Assembly (NCBI RefSeq): GCF_023715415.1
Contig: NZ_JAMBOB010000008.1
Location: forward strand, 186,001 to 250,000
DNA: 64,000 nucleotides
DNA from: Neobacillus niacini
GTDB lineage: Bacteria > Bacillota > Bacilli > Bacillales > Cytobacillaceae
Direction of reading: 5' to 3'
This document shows, in pieces, positions 8,262 through 16,525 of this stretch. The position numbers and the translations under genes are program-made. The notes beneath the pieces were generated by a model that was not told the DNA's origin, made no database searches, and saw only the letters and a list, made by a program, of their open reading frames with translations. Position 1 is the stretch's first letter. Each line of letters starts with the position of its first letter.

Positions 8262-8348
8262 TTGGCTAGGGAACCTTTGTACAGTTCAATGATGAAGACG
8301 GAAATGAGTTTCTACTGAAAGGGTAAAACTCAAAATACCAATAACTAA

Positions 8349-8392
8349 GGCAGCCTCCGCAATGACTTACCATTGTGGAGGCTGCCTTTTTA
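8349..8392. terminator. Long-stem terminator between convergent genes
   Basis: GGCAGCCTCC (8349-8358) pairs with GGAGGCTGCC (8377-8386). The inner bases GCAATG / CATTGT extend the stem to about 16 bp with a 6-base loop. TTTTTAT follows on the + strand. It touches the 3' end of the convergent tetR gene. Confidence 0.75.
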
Positions 8393-9040
8393 TCAGTTCT
8401 TTTTTCCGACACCATGCATAATAAATTGGATCGTCCGCTCAATTTCAAGCTCATCATCCCAGTCCAAATGTGGAAAGAGGACGTAACGGGAAATTAAGAA
8501 GCCAAGTATATTGGTAATCGTTAACCTTGCTATACTTTTCGGAGGCATATCAATGAGCTGCCCTTTTTCTTGATAGCCGACAATTACTTTTTCAACCCGG
8601 TCAAATATATTCTCTACAACGAGTTCAAAGAATTGTTCACGTAATTCCGGCTGGAAAGGAATTTCTTGAAACATAATCTTCACCACAGGAAGCATCCGGA
8701 TGAGAAGATCTCTTCTATTTTCAATTGTTGCCTTCAGAAAATCTTCGACTGTCTCAAATTCCCGGTCAAGTACTTTATTAAAGTCCTTTACCACCAACGG
8801 AGCAATGAACTTTGTCATCAGCGGGGCTACAATCGAAACCAACAATTCCTTCTTTGTTTTATAATGTCGAAAGATTGTTCCTTCGGCTACTCCCGCCTTC
8901 TTGGCAATCTCACTCGTCGAGGAAGCAGCATATCCTTTTTCAGAAAAGGTTTCAATCGCTGCGACAATGATTTTCTTCTGCTTATCCGTTAATTTATCTT
9001 CATCAAATAACTGCTGCAGCATCAATTCTTCTTCAGTCAT
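8393..9040 (-). CDS. TetR-family regulator of the ABC-2 exporter operon
   Basis: 215 residues. The N-terminal helix-turn-helix (about 22-70) reads KIIVAAIETFSEKGYAASSTSEIAKKAGVAEGTIFRHYKTKKEL, the standard TetR core; the C-terminal ~140 residues form the ligand and dimer domain. AAGGAGT lies 6 bases before the ATG. It is the last gene of a three-gene minus-strand operon (ATPase, permease, regulator), so it is produced with the exporter it probably represses. The likely operator is at 10910-10925 in front of the operon. Confidence 0.88.
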   Translation of the reverse strand: MTEEELMLQQLFDEDKLTDKQKKIIVAAIETFSEKGYAASSTSEIAKKAGVAEGTIFRHYKTKKELLVSIVAPLMTKFIAPLVVKDFNKVLDREFETVEDFLKATIENRRDLLIRMLPVVKIMFQEIPFQPELREQFFELVVENIFDRVEKVIVGYQEKGQLIDMPPKSIARLTITNILGFLISRYVLFPHLDWDDELEIERTIQFIMHGVGKKN

Positions 9041-9066
9041 AGTTAACTCCTTAACACTATCACAAA

Positions 9067-10167
9067 TTAAATTTTCCTATATTTTTTCAATGCTACTACA
9101 TTTAAAACAATGAAGACAAGGGCGAAGCCTAGTAGCACCAAAAGTTCGTCCGTAATAGCACCTAATCCTGACCCTTTATACATAACCTCTACTAAGGCAC
9201 TGCCGCCATAATACATCGGCATACATTTAGCAAGTACCTGCATCCAGCCCGCCATTGACTCAAACGGGAAGATTCCTGCAAAAAAAACCTGTGGAATGAT
9301 GGCAATCGGAATAAATTGCATCATTTGGAACTCGGAATTCGCAAAAGCAGAAAGAAGAATACCTAGTGACAACGCCACTAAAGCTAGAGTTAAATTTATG
9401 ATTACTACATTCCAGAACGAACCTACGAGCGTAATATCTAAAACTTTAACGGCATACGTAACCACAATAATGGTTTGAACCACTGCAAATAAACCATATC
9501 CCAGCAAATAGCCAAAAACAATATCTCTCCTCAGGATAGGTGTTGCCAGTAAGCGTTCAAGGGTGCCGGTAGTTCGTTCACGCAGCAACGCAATTCCTGA
9601 AATTAAGAATACGAAGAAGAAGACAAAGAATCCAACTAAAATAGGACTTAACTGATCAAAAAAGATAGTATCTTTATTTCCATATATATAAGAAGTATTT
9701 ATTTCAGGGGCTTTTACCTGCTCCATCTTAATAGGTACTCCTGGAAGCTTACTCTGAATATTTTCCATAAATGAAGACAGATTGACTGCCTGCTCTTTGG
9801 CCTTTTGTGCAGCAATTGCTTGTTGCACCTTGATTTTTAGTGCCTTTGCTGCAGTAGGCTGGTCATTTGTAAGTGTCAAAGAGATTTCTTCGCCAGTAAA
9901 TTCAAGGATTCCATCTAAGTCTTTATCTAATAAGATGTCTTTTGTATTTTCGACAACCTTTAGTACAGTAATGTCAGTATCTTTTAATATTTCAACTAGC
10001 ATGTCATCTGCATTAATCACACCCAGTCTAGAATCAACTGTATTCCCTGCAAGGAGATAATTAAGGAGCGTAAGAATCAATAACGGGGCCACCATCATCA
10101 AAGCCAACGCCCGTTTATCACGCAGCATTTGGTGAAAAATCCTCTTAACCAAAGCTAATATACTCAT
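9067..10167 (-). CDS. ABC-2 type exporter, permease subunit
   Basis: 366 residues. One N-terminal transmembrane helix (about 20-40) is followed by a ~130-residue extracytoplasmic domain and then five C-terminal helices (from about residue 175), including the ABC-2 signature region LRERTTGTLERLLATPILRRDI. This is the YhfB/YbhR-type 1+5 layout of drug or lipid exporters. Its ATG overlaps the ATPase stop by 4 bp, so the two subunits are translationally coupled. GGAGG lies 9 bases upstream. The substrate is unknown; TetR control suggests a hydrophobic toxic compound. Confidence 0.88.
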   Translation of the reverse strand: MSILALVKRIFHQMLRDKRALALMMVAPLLILTLLNYLLAGNTVDSRLGVINADDMLVEILKDTDITVLKVVENTKDILLDKDLDGILEFTGEEISLTLTNDQPTAAKALKIKVQQAIAAQKAKEQAVNLSSFMENIQSKLPGVPIKMEQVKAPEINTSYIYGNKDTIFFDQLSPILVGFFVFFFVFLISGIALLRERTTGTLERLLATPILRRDIVFGYLLGYGLFAVVQTIIVVTYAVKVLDITLVGSFWNVVIINLTLALVALSLGILLSAFANSEFQMMQFIPIAIIPQVFFAGIFPFESMAGWMQVLAKCMPMYYGGSALVEVMYKGSGLGAITDELLVLLGFALVFIVLNVVALKKYRKI

Positions 10168-10886
10168 AGCTGTTTACCTCCAGCCATTAAAAATACCTCT
10201 TCTAAACTGGTAATCCCATACTGATTTTTTAATTCTGCAGGAGAACCACTGGTGATGATCTCGCCATCTCGAACCATGGCCAGCCGGTCACATTTCTCTG
10301 CCTCATCCATTACATGTGTAGTCACTAAAATCGTCTTTCCTTCGTTTTTTAAACGATACAGTTCATTCCAAATAGAACGCCTTAACTCAGGATCTATCCC
10401 GACAGTCGGCTCATCTAAAATAAGGATTTCAGGGTCCTGTATCAAGGCAAGTGCTAGAGATAACCGCCGCTTCATACCTCCGGAATAGTTCTGGACCTTC
10501 TTTTTCAAATCTGCTTTAAGGTTCACTAAATCAGCGGCATAAGCAATCCGTTCTTTTTGGACATCTTTTTTTAGTTTAAAAAGAGAAGCAAAGAATGCGA
10601 GATTTTCCTCTCCTGTTAAATCCGAGTATAAGGCGTCCGCTTGGGCCATGTAGCCGATTCTCTGTAAAAGCTTCAAATTAGGAACAGCACTATTCAATAC
10701 TTGGACATCGCCTAGGCTAGGTGAATCCATGCCCACGATAATCTTAACCAAGGTTGTTTTTCCTGAACCTGAAGGACCGATTAATCCGAAAATTTCTCCT
10801 GATTCTACTGTTAAGTTTATCTGATTGAGAACTAACTTTTTTCCAAAGCTTTTGCTCACGTCATTTATTACTATTGTTGATACCAT
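10164..10886 (-). CDS. ABC-2 type exporter, ATP-binding subunit
   Basis: 240 residues. It has Walker A GPSGSGKTT (37-45, Lys43), the Q-loop in GYMAQADALYSDLT, signature YSGGMKRRLSLA, Walker B LILDEPTVGIDP and an H-loop histidine in VTTHVMDEAEKC. The C-terminal GITSLEEVFL segment is typical of ABC-2 (CcmA/DRA-type) ATPases. It is the first gene of the operon. Its promoter and putative TetR operator lie immediately upstream, facing away from the divergent tetR at 11038. Confidence 0.93.
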   Translation of the reverse strand: MVSTIVINDVSKSFGKKLVLNQINLTVESGEIFGLIGPSGSGKTTLVKIIVGMDSPSLGDVQVLNSAVPNLKLLQRIGYMAQADALYSDLTGEENLAFFASLFKLKKDVQKERIAYAADLVNLKADLKKKVQNYSGGMKRRLSLALALIQDPEILILDEPTVGIDPELRRSIWNELYRLKNEGKTILVTTHVMDEAEKCDRLAMVRDGEIITSGSPAELKNQYGITSLEEVFLMAGGKQL

Positions 10887-10909
10887 TCTTAATCAACCCT
10901 CTCTGAAAT

Positions 10910-10933
10910 GAGTGATTACTCACTCCGATTATA
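10910..10933 (-). promoter_or_regulatory. Promoter -10 and putative TetR operator of the ABC-2 operon
   Basis: On the minus strand TATAAT (forward 10928-10933) has TTGTGA about 18 bp upstream. Just after it, over the likely start of transcription, lies the inverted repeat GAGTGA-TTAC-TCACTC (10910-10925). Spaced TGA(A/G)TGA-N4-TCA-type repeats are common for TetR proteins in Bacillus. The TetR encoded by the third gene of this operon is the natural ligand. Confidence 0.65.
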
Positions 10934-10999
10934 ACAAATAAATACCTTACGTCACAATAGGTATCCTGATGGACATAGCTAAAAATTTTTATCCAATAT

Positions 11000-11025
11000 G
11001 ATATACTATTCTCACATAGTATATC
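11000..11025 (+). promoter_or_regulatory. Inverted repeat over the -10 of the second tetR gene
   Basis: GATATACTAT-N6-ATAGTATATC is a perfect 10-bp inverted repeat that contains a -10-like TATACT (11002-11007) and ends just before the GGGGGTGA ribosome-binding site of the tetR at 11038. It is a good candidate for autoregulation by that TetR or for control by another factor. Confidence 0.6.
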
Positions 11026-11037
11026 GGGGGTGAAGAG

Positions 11038-11610
11038 TTGGCGAGGGAGCGGAAGTTTAATACGGTAGAGTTATTTAATGAGGCGAAGCAGCTGTTGCTG
11101 CACAATGGTTATGACGGATTTACATTCAGCCATTTAGCAGATCGAATGCAAGTATCAAGAGCTGCTTTATATAAGTACTATGAAAATAAAGAAGAGCTTA
11201 TTACAGACTTAATGATCTATGAAATGGAAGAATTCCTTCATGAGTTAAAAGAAATTGAAAAACTTGAAGGCTTTGAAAAGCAATTCGACTTTTTAATGGA
11301 TATAATTTTTAAGAAAACAGAAATACACCACTTAATTAAAGCAGCCGTGCATGTAATAGCTAGGCTGGACCGCTCAAATACAAACAAAGAAAAGCTAGAA
11401 AAGCTTCCTTTAGAAATGTACACCTATTTAAATAGTTTTATCCTTAAAGGAAAGGAAGATGGGAAACTGAAGTCCCATATTCCTGATAGTCTTATCATAG
11501 GATTTATCCTTCAGAGTGTTGCGATTCCCAATCATTTTAGGATTCCTCACCAAGAATGGCTAAACTCAATAAAAGAAATCATTCGTCAAGGAATGTTCAA
11601 TAACTGCTAA
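11038..11610 (+). CDS. TetR-family regulator next to MMPL exporter
   Basis: 190 residues from a TTG start with GGGGGTGA four bases upstream. The helix-turn-helix is at about 8-55 (ELFNEAKQLLLHNGYDGFTF, then LADRMQVSRAALYKYYENKEEL). The ligand domain is Lys/Glu-rich and differs from that of the TetR at 8393. The MMPL exporter gene follows 108 bp later with repeated TGACAC/GTGTCA sites between them, so this protein probably represses the exporter. Confidence 0.88.
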   Translation: MARERKFNTVELFNEAKQLLLHNGYDGFTFSHLADRMQVSRAALYKYYENKEELITDLMIYEMEEFLHELKEIEKLEGFEKQFDFLMDIIFKKTEIHHLIKAAVHVIARLDRSNTNKEKLEKLPLEMYTYLNSFILKGKEDGKLKSHIPDSLIIGFILQSVAIPNHFRIPHQEWLNSIKEIIRQGMFNNC

Positions 11611-11611
11611 T

Positions 11612-11689
11612 TGACACAAGTGTAACTTTGGAAGATAATGAAATTGTACTTGTGTCAGTTATTTTTTATTAAAAGTTACATTAGTGTCA
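11612..11689 (+). promoter_or_regulatory. Operator-like repeats before the MMPL gene
   Basis: TGACACAAGTGTAACTTT (11612-11629) recurs in inverted form as AAAGTTACATTAGTGTCA (11672-11689) with two mismatches. A third half, ACTTGTGTCA (11648-11657), is an exact inverted copy of the first ten bases. A TATAAT (11697-11702) lies just beyond. The three sites could be bound by the upstream-encoded TetR. Confidence 0.55.
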
Positions 11690-11718
11690 CTTATATTATA
11701 ATGAAGGAGCCTAAAAGT

Positions 11719-13827
11719 ATGAATTCATTCTTACGACCTGTAACCGATCGTGTGACCTCGAGAAAAGGTATGTGGATAACGCTTGGAATCTGGCTTTTAA
11801 TCACCATACTGCTATCTGTCCTTGCACCTAGTGCAAAGGAATACGAGGTGTCAAGTATTGATTCGATACCTGCCGATGCAAAATCGATTATCGCCCAAGA
11901 AAAAGTCGATACCTATTTTCAAAATAATGAAGGAATACCAGCCATATTGGTTTTTCAATCTGATGACAATAAAGTGGAAATTTCAGATTTAAATCAATTT
12001 ATGGAAAAACTTGCTCAAGTAGAAGGAATAAAAGAATATGTTCCTTTACCCAACTTGCCTCCACAAGCAACAGCTAGTTTTTTTTCAAAGGATCAAAGTA
12101 CTTTAATCCTTCCATTAACGTTTGAATCAGATTTAGAGTCTAAGGAAATAAGAACGGCGTTAGAAGAAATAGAAGGAATTGTTGAGAAACATACAGACCT
12201 AACATTATATACTACCGGTCCGGCAGGAATTGCGGTGGATTCCCTCAATCTCTTTTCCCGTGCTGATTTAGTGTTATTATTTTCAACTGTAGGATTAATC
12301 TTAATCTTATTAATCGTGATTTACCGATCTCCATTATTAGCTTTGATTCCGTTGTTTGCAGCAGCATTTGTCTATCAGGTTGTGAATCAGATACTAGGGC
12401 TTATGGGGAAGGCTGGATTAGTGATTAGTAATCAAACTTTTTCAATTATGACGATTCTTTTGTTTGCAGCGGTCATTGATTATTCTCTATTCGTCTTCTC
12501 ACGTTACCGTGAGGAATTAAAAAAATTCGATAGCAAATTTGAGGCGATGAAGCAGGCAATGAGCGAAACAGGGACACCCGTTTTCTTCTCAGGAGGAACT
12601 GTATTAGCTGCTATGCTAGTTCTCTTCTTCGCCGAGTTCGGAGATTATCGTAATTTTGCCCCTGTTTTCGCAGCAGCAATGCTTGTTATTATGTTTGCTT
12701 CGATTACCCTTGTACCAGCACTGTTCACTTTGTTTGGAAGAAAATCTTTCTGGCCTAAGATTCCAAAAGTGGGTGAGGAAAGTGTTAAATCCAGTTCAAT
12801 CTGGAGTAGAATTGGCAAATTTGTCGTGAAAAAACCAGTACTATCAGCTTCCGTTATAGGTATCATTCTTCTAGCTTCAGCGCTTAACATGTTTAATCTG
12901 AAGTATGAATTCGATACGATGAAGTCGTTTCCGAAGGATATGCCTTCAAGGCAAGGCTATGAAATATTAGAAGAAAAGTTTGAAAAAGGTGATTTAGCTG
13001 CAACCACTGTATTGTTTGAGGCTAAAGAAGAGATAACACCTGAACAGCAAGGGGCATTGCTTGAAACTCTTGCTGATCAAGAGCTAGTTAGTAACGTCCG
13101 TCCGAATGGCACCACATCAGATCAAAAGGTAGTCCAGTATAGTCTCACGTTTAAGGAAAGCCCATATGCGGTGGAAACCATGGATGCGCTGGAAAAGATG
13201 AGAGACAATGCTGATAAGCTGTTAGCAGAGAGCAATCTTGATGGTGAACTTCATTTTGCAGGAGAGACGGCAAAGAAAGTCGATGATCGTGCAATAAACG
13301 ACAGAGATCTTATCGTGATTGTTTTGCTTGAGTCACTGTTAATTTTTGTGATGTTAATTGTCTTGACAAAGTCATTCAAAATGCCGATTTATATGATGGG
13401 TACGATTTTAATTTCATTCCTGGCGGCAGTCGGTTTAGGAATGTTCTTAAGCAGTTTGTTTTTTGATATCGATACTATCAGTAATCGAGTGCCTCTATAC
13501 TCGTTTGTCTTTTTAGTGGCACTTGGAATTGATTACAATATTATATTAATTTCAAGATTTATAGAAGAAAGAAAAAAACACTCTGTTAAAAAGGCAGTTG
13601 AAATTGCCGTATCAACCACTGGCGGTGTTATTTCTTCAGCAGGGATTATACTTGCAGCAACTTTCGCAGTATTGATGACCCAGCCAATCCAATTATTGTT
13701 CGTATTTGGTTTTATCGTTGCAGTTGGAATTTTACTAGATACGTTCCTAATTCGAGGTATCTTATTACCGGCGTTAATCATTTTCTTTGAAAAAGATAAA
13801 CCAGCAGCAGCGAAGGATGCTCAATAA
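11719..13827 (+). CDS. MMPL-family (RND-type) exporter
   Basis: 702 residues with 12 predicted helices in two repeats, each an N-terminal helix, a large extracytoplasmic loop and a five-helix bundle. The proton-relay segments AAVIDYSLFVFSRYREE (first half) and VALGIDYNIILISRFIEE (second half) carry the Asp-Tyr pair typical of MMPL/YdfJ proteins. An ATG lies further upstream at 11638, but AAGGAG (11704-11709) lies 9 bases before the ATG at 11719, so that start is used. Family members export lipids or lipophilic drugs by proton motive force. It sits downstream of a TetR gene. Confidence 0.9.
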   Translation: MNSFLRPVTDRVTSRKGMWITLGIWLLITILLSVLAPSAKEYEVSSIDSIPADAKSIIAQEKVDTYFQNNEGIPAILVFQSDDNKVEISDLNQFMEKLAQVEGIKEYVPLPNLPPQATASFFSKDQSTLILPLTFESDLESKEIRTALEEIEGIVEKHTDLTLYTTGPAGIAVDSLNLFSRADLVLLFSTVGLILILLIVIYRSPLLALIPLFAAAFVYQVVNQILGLMGKAGLVISNQTFSIMTILLFAAVIDYSLFVFSRYREELKKFDSKFEAMKQAMSETGTPVFFSGGTVLAAMLVLFFAEFGDYRNFAPVFAAAMLVIMFASITLVPALFTLFGRKSFWPKIPKVGEESVKSSSIWSRIGKFVVKKPVLSASVIGIILLASALNMFNLKYEFDTMKSFPKDMPSRQGYEILEEKFEKGDLAATTVLFEAKEEITPEQQGALLETLADQELVSNVRPNGTTSDQKVVQYSLTFKESPYAVETMDALEKMRDNADKLLAESNLDGELHFAGETAKKVDDRAINDRDLIVIVLLESLLIFVMLIVLTKSFKMPIYMMGTILISFLAAVGLGMFLSSLFFDIDTISNRVPLYSFVFLVALGIDYNIILISRFIEERKKHSVKKAVEIAVSTTGGVISSAGIILAATFAVLMTQPIQLLFVFGFIVAVGILLDTFLIRGILLPALIIFFEKDKPAAAKDAQ

Positions 13828-13833
13828 AAGCGA

Positions 13834-13870
13834 AAGCACCAAGGATCTCCGTCCTTGGTGCTTTTTTTTC
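13834..13870 (+). terminator. Terminator of the MMPL gene
   Basis: GCACCAAGGA and TCCTTGGTGC form a perfect stem with a 6-base loop followed by eight T residues. Confidence 0.92.
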
Positions 13871-13970
13871 TGGATTTAACTACCATTTAAACTAAAAAAA
13901 ATATATAGTAATAGAGAATTTTCTAGTTTATGATAAAGTAAAAAATTATGGTTTTTTGGGTGGGAGTTCA

Positions 13971-15596
13971 TTGTTTCTAATAGATTATATTGTAAATCTC
14001 TCAATTTTTTCACTTTTAGTTAGTAGTCCTTTAGTAATACGCTCTTTTTTTAATCATAAGCCCATAAAACATGCTCGTCTTTGGATCGGTGTCTACGGAG
14101 GAATTGTATCGGTTATTCTCATCATGCTATCAATACAAGAGCAGGGATATTCCTATGATATCCGCTATGCGCCCGTAATACTGATATTTGCCTACCTGGG
14201 ACCATTTGCAGGAATTATTACTGGATCGTTTGGACTACTTGCGAGATTGTACTCAAGCGGACATTGGGACACGGCTATTAGCGGTTGGGCTGCTATGATG
14301 ATTGGGTTTACTATCATCTATTATTTTACGAAGAGATATACACCATTAATTAAATCTATTATTTTATCTAGTTCATATATACTCATTTATATTATTACTG
14401 TACCAATTGTTTTCAACGTATTTAGAGATAACCCATTCTTTCACTTCCAATATATTCTGTTTGTGATATTAGGGGTTATTCTAGGGTTCTTATTGATAGA
14501 GTCTTATGTTAAGCTACATAGACTTAACAACAGATTGTCCGACATGTATAGGATGGTAGAAGCAAGTGAGTCCAAATACAGACTAATTGCTGAGAATACA
14601 TCTGATCTTATTATGGTGATGGATAAAGAGCATTCTCTTACTTACTTTTCTCCTTCTCATGAAATCGTTTTAGGGTATCAATGCTGTGAACTAGAAGGTG
14701 TAAAATTATGCCGGTTCATTCATCCCGATGATGTTGCATTGTTTCAAAATATGATTAATAGAATGTTTGTTAGTAAAGAATTAAAATCAATTGAATTTCG
14801 ACTGAACCATAAACATGGCCGCTGGATTGAATTCGAATCAAGGTGTGTGCCTGTAAGCGGTGATAATGGAGAAGTTGAACATATTGTCATCATCAGCCGT
14901 GATATTTCTGAGCGTAAAAAGGCAGAAGAAATTCTCTTGCAATCTGAGAAACTATCGATTGTCGGTGAGTTAGCAGCAGGAGTTGCCCATGAAATTCGCA
15001 ATCCCCTTACAACGATAAAGGGATTTGTACAGCTTTTTAAATGGGAAAATGGGGCAGATGAAATAAATGATTTGCTTCTAAGTGAACTAGGAAGAATTGA
15101 AACGATTACGAGTGAAATGCTTACTCTTGGAAAACCACAGGCTGTTGCGCTTCATCGGACGAATATAAGAGAACTTGTAGAGAATACGCTTGAACTTCTT
15201 TCACCGCAAGCACATTTGGAAAATATTCAATTCAATCTATGTGTGGAGGAATCGCCATTTTTTATTAATGGGGAGAAAAATCAGTTAAAGCAGGTATTTC
15301 TTAATGTGTTAAAGAATGCAATAGAGGCAATGCCTGAAGGAGGAAACATTCATATTCATCTCCAAAAGGGTGAAGACGGTGAATGTGTCCTTACGGTTCA
15401 GGATGAAGGCTGTGGAATTCCAGAAGAACTTCTGCCTCGCTTAGGTGAACCTTTTTATAGTTTAAAAGAAAAAGGAACCGGACTTGGCTTAATGATTTGC
15501 AATAAAATCATTAAACAGCACCATGGAAGTATTACGTACCAAAGTAAAGAACAACAGGGTACCTTGGTTGAAATTAAATTACCTTTAGTAAGTTAA
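13971..15596 (+). CDS. PAS-containing sensor histidine kinase with LytS-like membrane domain
   Basis: About 541 residues. The N-terminal ~180 residues hold five or six helices with the 5TM-LYT pattern (PVILIFAYLGPFAGIITGSF then GLLARLY, as in LytS/YhcK sensors). A PAS domain follows (about 195-310: YRLIAENTSDLIMVMDKE ... ISRDISERKKAEE). HisKA has phospho-acceptor H340 (GVAHEIRNPLTTIKGF, the sporulation-kinase style), then a HATPase domain (NVLKNAIEAMPEGG, DEGCGIPEELL, KGTGLGLMICNKI). No response regulator lies beside it, so it is an orphan kinase and might feed a phosphorelay. TTG codons at 13956 and 13971 are both possible; GGGTGGGAG favours 13971. Confidence 0.85.
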   Translation: MFLIDYIVNLSIFSLLVSSPLVIRSFFNHKPIKHARLWIGVYGGIVSVILIMLSIQEQGYSYDIRYAPVILIFAYLGPFAGIITGSFGLLARLYSSGHWDTAISGWAAMMIGFTIIYYFTKRYTPLIKSIILSSSYILIYIITVPIVFNVFRDNPFFHFQYILFVILGVILGFLLIESYVKLHRLNNRLSDMYRMVEASESKYRLIAENTSDLIMVMDKEHSLTYFSPSHEIVLGYQCCELEGVKLCRFIHPDDVALFQNMINRMFVSKELKSIEFRLNHKHGRWIEFESRCVPVSGDNGEVEHIVIISRDISERKKAEEILLQSEKLSIVGELAAGVAHEIRNPLTTIKGFVQLFKWENGADEINDLLLSELGRIETITSEMLTLGKPQAVALHRTNIRELVENTLELLSPQAHLENIQFNLCVEESPFFINGEKNQLKQVFLNVLKNAIEAMPEGGNIHIHLQKGEDGECVLTVQDEGCGIPEELLPRLGEPFYSLKEKGTGLGLMICNKIIKQHHGSITYQSKEQQGTLVEIKLPLVS

Positions 15597-15642
15597 AAAC
15601 AAGAGGGCACGTTCCTGCAAGAGGATCGTGTCTTTATATTTA

Positions 15643-15793
15643 TTGTCTAGCTGCAGCGCCTAGGGGCTCTCAGGTCTAAGCCAATCCGGCAAAAAGGTCA
15701 AAGAGCAACCTTTCTGCCGGCTCGTCTTATGCCTGTCGCCCCTGGGAAAAAATGAACTGCTTTTTTCCTTGGGCAAGGCGCTTCCGCTTTTCT
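15643..15793. repeat. Dispersed structured repeat (multi-stem)
   Basis: A ~150-bp element begins TTGTCTAGCTGCAGCGCC and ends AAGGCGCTTCCGCTTTTC. Its parts pair in nested stems: AGCGCC with GGCGCT outermost, GGGGC..AGG with CCT..GCCCC, and CCGGCA.AAAGGT with ACCTTT.TGCCGG; a further stem is GGGAAAAAA with TTTTTTCC. I recall very similar sequences scattered through Bacillaceae intergenic regions. It ends two bases before a sigma-54 promoter. Confidence 0.7.
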
Positions 15794-15795
15794 AT

Positions 15796-15812
15796 TTGGC
15801 ACAGTTCTTGCA
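15796..15812 (+). promoter_or_regulatory. Sigma-54 promoter of scoAB
   Basis: TTGGCACAGTTCTTGCA matches the sigma-54 consensus TTGGCAC-N5-TTGC(A/T). The -24 GG (15798-15799) and -12 GC (15810-15811) are exactly 12 bases apart. Transcription should start near 15822, about 44 bases before the scoA GTG. A sigma-54 activator gene lies 4 kb downstream in the same cluster. Confidence 0.85.
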
Positions 15813-15865
15813 GATTAAAAAGGTGTGAGCAATAAACTCACCTATTTTTTCAGGAGGTGCTGTTA

Positions 15866-16525
15866 GTGAATAAAATTATTTCATTGGATGAAGTTACTTC
15901 TTTTTTTAAAGATGGCATGAGTATTATGGCAGGTGGCTTTATGGGGGTTGGTACACCGGAGGATCTTGTATCCGCCTTGCTTGAAGCGGACGTTAAGGAT
16001 ATTACTTTGATTGCAAATGATACCGCTTTCATTGAAAGCGGCGTGGGACCTTTAATTGTAAACCATAGAGTTAAGAAAGTGATTGCTTCACATATCGGGA
16101 CAAACCCAGAAACTGGCAGGCAAATGATCGCGGGTGAAATGGAGGTAGAACTAGTACCTCAAGGAACACTTGCAGAACGTGTTCGTGCAGGCGGAGCTGG
16201 CCTTGGCGGCATATTAACTCCAACCGGTGTGGGAACTGTTGTCGAAGAAGGCAAGGAAAAGCTGACGGTAGATGGACGTGAATATTTGCTCGAAAAACCG
16301 CTTCGTGCTGAAGTAGCCCTTCTTAAAGCATATAAAGCGGACAAATCCGGAAATTTGGTTTACCATCGTTCAGCTCGTAACTTCAACCCTTTCATGGCGC
16401 TTGCGGCTGATCACGTTATCGTCCAAGTAGAGAAATTGGTGGAGGTCGGAGAAATAGACCCTGATGAGGTTATGACTCCAGGAATCCTCATCGATAAAAT
16501 TTATGTTCAGGGAGGTAGTCAATAA
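15866..16525 (+). CDS. scoA: 3-oxoacid/butyrate-acetoacetate CoA-transferase subunit A
   Basis: 219 residues. Family I CoA-transferase alpha subunit with [19 protein letters not shown] near the N terminus and [16 protein letters not shown] in the middle. With subunit B it moves CoA between succinyl-CoA (or acetyl/butyryl-CoA) and acetoacetate, activating ketone bodies for the TCA cycle. The GTG at 15866 is chosen because AGGAGG (15852-15857) lies 8 bases upstream. It overlaps scoB by one base (TAATG). The cluster scoA-scoB-GntP-3-hydroxybutyrate dehydrogenase has the same genes as B. subtilis yxjC-scoA-scoB-yxjF in a different order, which favours the ketone-body role. Confidence 0.93.
   Translation: MNKIISLDEVTSFFKDGMSIMAGGFMGVGTPEDLVSALLEADVKDITLIANDTAFIESGVGPLIVNHRVKKVIASHIGTNPETGRQMIAGEMEVELVPQGTLAERVRAGGAGLGGILTPTGVGTVVEEGKEKLTVDGREYLLEKPLRAEVALLKAYKADKSGNLVYHRSARNFNPFMALAADHVIVQVEKLVEVGEIDPDEVMTPGILIDKIYVQGGSQ

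Noticed and set aside
8266..8457. Minus-strand open frame of 63 codons overlapping the tetR 3' end
   Set aside because: It passes through the terminator stem and overlaps the tetR coding end in another frame; there is no start signal.
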